Of a DNA stretch of 32,049 bases, positions 30,313 through 32,049 are shown in pieces (within the stretch, counting starts at the first letter, position 1; the number at the start of each line of letters is the position of its first letter). Made by a program: the position numbers and the translations under genes. This stretch comes from an uncultured Faecalibacterium sp. Lineage in GTDB: Bacteria; Bacillota; Clostridia; Oscillospirales; Ruminococcaceae. Location: the NCBI GenBank assembly GCA_934561485.1, contig CAKTGS010000013.1, positions 1 through 32,049 of the forward strand, written 5' to 3'. Under the pieces are notes generated by a model. That model was not told the origin of the DNA. It saw only the letters and a program-made list of their open reading frames with translations, and made no database searches.

Positions 30313-32049
30313 TTAGCTCCTTGTCACCTTGAGCACATCCCGAACCTTGGAAAGTCTTGCGACCACGCGGTTGAGGTGCTCGGTATTGTTGATGCCGATG
30401 GTCAGGCTGACCACGGCGCAGTTGTTTTCCACCTGACGGGCGTTCAGGGTATAGATGGGCACCCGGATATCCGCCAGCGCCGCCAGCACGTCCTGCAGCA
30501 GCTCGTTGCGGTTCAGGGCAATGATCTCCAGGCCCGCCTTGTAGCTGTCCTTGACACTGTCGGCCCAGTAGGCCTTGACCCAGCGGGGAGCGTTGGTGGG
30601 GTCCTTCATGCTGGCCACGGCATTGGCGCAGCTCTGCTTGTGGATGGACACGCCAAAGCCCCGGGTGATAAAGCCCACAATGGGGTCACCGGGCAGCGGG
30701 CTGCAGCACTTGGCAAACTTGATGGGGGTGTTGTCGAAGCCTTCCACCACCACGCCATCGGTGGCATGTACGCGGCTCAGGTCCACCTTGGGCAGCTCTT
30801 CCTCCGTTTTTTCCTCCGAAGCCTTCAGCTTCTGCCACTCTTCCTTGAGCTTGGGCAGGCAGTTGGCAATGGTCATGCCGCCGTAGCCAATGGCGGCATA
30901 CAGCTCCTCGGCGTTGTTCTGGCGCAGGCGGCGGCTGCAGCTGTCAATAAAGGCATCCAGCTGGTCGTCCGGAATGATGACCATTTCGCGGCGCAGCTCC
31001 CGGGCCAGGGCATCGCGGCCCTGCTGGATGTTCTCTTCCCGGCGCATCTTCTTGAACCAGTTGCGGATCTTGCTCTTGGCCTCACTGGTGCGCACGATCT
31101 TGAGCCAGTCGCGGCTGGGGCCTTTGTCCGCCGGGCCAAGAATGACTTCAATGATCTCGCCGGTGGACACGATGTGGTCGATGGGCACCATGCGGTTGTT
31201 CACCTTGCAGCCCACCATGCGGTTGCCCACCGCCGAATGAATGGCGTAGGCAAAGTCGATGCAGGTGGCACCGGTGGGCAGGTTGATCACATCGCCCTTG
31301 GGGGTAAAGGCAAACACTTCCTCCGGCAGCAGGTCGCTCTTCAGGTCGTGTAGCAGGTTGCCGGAATCCTCGCTCACGCGCTGATTTTCCAGCAGCTGAC
31401 TGACCCAGGCCAGGCGCTCGTCCAGCTTATCGTGGCCGCCCAGGCCTTCTTTGTACTTCCAGTGGGCGGCAACGCCGTACTCGGCCTGCTCGTCCATGGC
31501 GCGGGTGCGGATCTGCACCTCAAAGGGGATGCCCTCGTGGCCGATGACCGTGGTGTGCAGGCTCTGATAGCCGTTTGGCTTGGGGGTGGAGATATAATCC
31601 TTGAAACGGTTGGGCAGCGGGTGATACATATCATGGATCAGGCCCAGGGTGCTGTAGCACTCGGCCAGGCTGTCCAGGATCACGCGCACCGCATAAATAT
31701 CGTAGATCTCGTCAAAGGACTTGTTCTGCATGATGGTCTTGCGGTAAATGCCGTAAATGCTCTTGACCCGGCGCTTGATGGTAGCCCCTTCAATGCCGCT
31801 TTCCACCAGGCGCTGCTCAATGACGCCGGACACTTTGGCCAGGAACTCTTCGCCTGCGCGCTCGCTCAGCATCTTGCTGATGTCCTCGTAGCCCACGGGG
31901 TCCAGGTAATGCAGGCTGCGGTCCTCCAGCTCTTCCTTCACGTTCAGAATGCCCAGGCGGTTGGCGATGGGAGCATACACCTCCATGGTCTCGCGGGCTT
32001 TGTCGCGGCGCTTCTGCTCCGGCCAGGCATCGCCGGTGCGCATGTTGTG
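30313..32049 (-). CDS. relA: RelA/SpoT bifunctional (p)ppGpp synthetase/hydrolase, N-terminus outside window
   Basis: 578 codons are visible, entered through HNMRT, the end of the HD hydrolase domain (DRLHNMRT in the family). The synthetase domain follows (KSIYGIYRKT, YDIYAVRVI, PKPNGYQSLHTTV, FEVQIRTRAMDEQAEYGVAAHW), then TGS (EEVFAFTPKGDVINLP...), a helical/zinc-finger-like region with AKCCSPLPGD, and a C-terminal ACT domain. It makes and degrades the alarmone (p)ppGpp from ATP and GTP/GDP. It is the first visible gene of the relA-dtd-MBL-hemZ-kinase operon, with gaps of 4, 5 and 22 nt and a 35-bp overlap. The start and most of the hydrolase domain are cut off by the window edge. Confidence 0.97.
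   Translation of the reverse strand, partial: HNMRTGDAWPEQKRRDKARETMEVYAPIANRLGILNVKEELEDRSLHYLDPVGYEDISKMLSERAGEEFLAKVSGVIEQRLVESGIEGATIKRRVKSIYGIYRKTIMQNKSFDEIYDIYAVRVILDSLAECYSTLGLIHDMYHPLPNRFKDYISTPKPNGYQSLHTTVIGHEGIPFEVQIRTRAMDEQAEYGVAAHWKYKEGLGGHDKLDERLAWVSQLLENQRVSEDSGNLLHDLKSDLLPEEVFAFTPKGDVINLPTGATCIDFAYAIHSAVGNRMVGCKVNNRMVPIDHIVSTGEIIEVILGPADKGPSRDWLKIVRTSEAKSKIRNWFKKMRREENIQQGRDALARELRREMVIIPDDQLDAFIDSCSRRLRQNNAEELYAAIGYGGMTIANCLPKLKEEWQKLKASEEKTEEELPKVDLSRVHATDGVVVEGFDNTPIKFAKCCSPLPGDPIVGFITRGFGVSIHKQSCANAVASMKDPTNAPRWVKAYWADSVKDSYKAGLEIIALNRNELLQDVLAALADIRVPIYTLNARQVENNCAVVSLTIGINNTEHLNRVVARLSKVRDVLKVTRS

Overview
The window reads as chromosome of a high-GC member of the Clostridia/Oscillospirales, most likely a Faecalibacterium species. 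The main reason is a small protein gene at 13976-14401. Its product begins MMMPANYS and carries an IAENEMTYVIGG double-glycine leader, which I recognise from memory as the N-terminus of MAM, the microbial anti-inflammatory molecule of Faecalibacterium prausnitzii. The rest of the protein differs clearly from the strain A2-165 form as I remember it, so this is probably another species or phylogroup. No mobile element, CRISPR array, prophage or rRNA is visible. There is one tRNA (Asn) and one glmS ribozyme.

Layout. 1-3166 (minus): the 5' part of a 2-hydroxyacyl-CoA dehydratase activase, then a three-gene cassette of a small protein, a Spo0A-like regulator with a degenerate receiver, and a histidine-kinase-like ATPase. 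3707-6895 (plus): a very large fused ABC ATPase/permease. 6955-7770 (minus): a DUF1275/YoaK membrane protein. 7925-10854 (plus): a SpoU-type RNA methyltransferase and typA/bipA. 11013-11089: tRNA-Asn. 11536-17814 (plus): the MAM export locus, with a C39-peptidase ABC transporter, the MAM-like precursor, a GyrI-like small protein, a HlyD-type adaptor and a Big2-domain membrane-anchored surface protein. 17876-19995 (minus): glmS with its self-cleaving ribozyme leader. 19996-21419 (minus): a small membrane protein and a DUF5685-like protein. 21678-26078 (minus): a THUMP methyltransferase and then the classical yabN-yabR neighbourhood (mazG, HU, rqcP, yabP, yabQ, divIC, S1-domain protein). 26241-26669 (minus): a zinc-ribbon protein. 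26846-32049 (minus): relA (cut by the window edge), dtd, an MBL hydrolase, hemZ and a uridine-kinase-like gene, packed as an operon.

The most interesting system is 11244-17863. The peptidase-transporter would cut the MAM precursor after its double glycine and pump the core out, with the HlyD-type protein extending the conduit. The GyrI-like and Big2 proteins are accessory parts without an assigned role. The locus has layered RNA control: a promoter followed by a 250-nt leader with a large terminator-like hairpin, a palindrome before the precursor gene, and a strong terminator directly after it. That arrangement could make the precursor far more abundant than its exporter parts. The second point of interest is retained sporulation-type machinery (Spo0A-like regulator, yabP, yabQ) in a lineage regarded as non-sporulating.

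All protein assignments come from reading motifs and from family knowledge. No database search was run. Starts were re-chosen from Shine-Dalgarno spacing and family N-termini.
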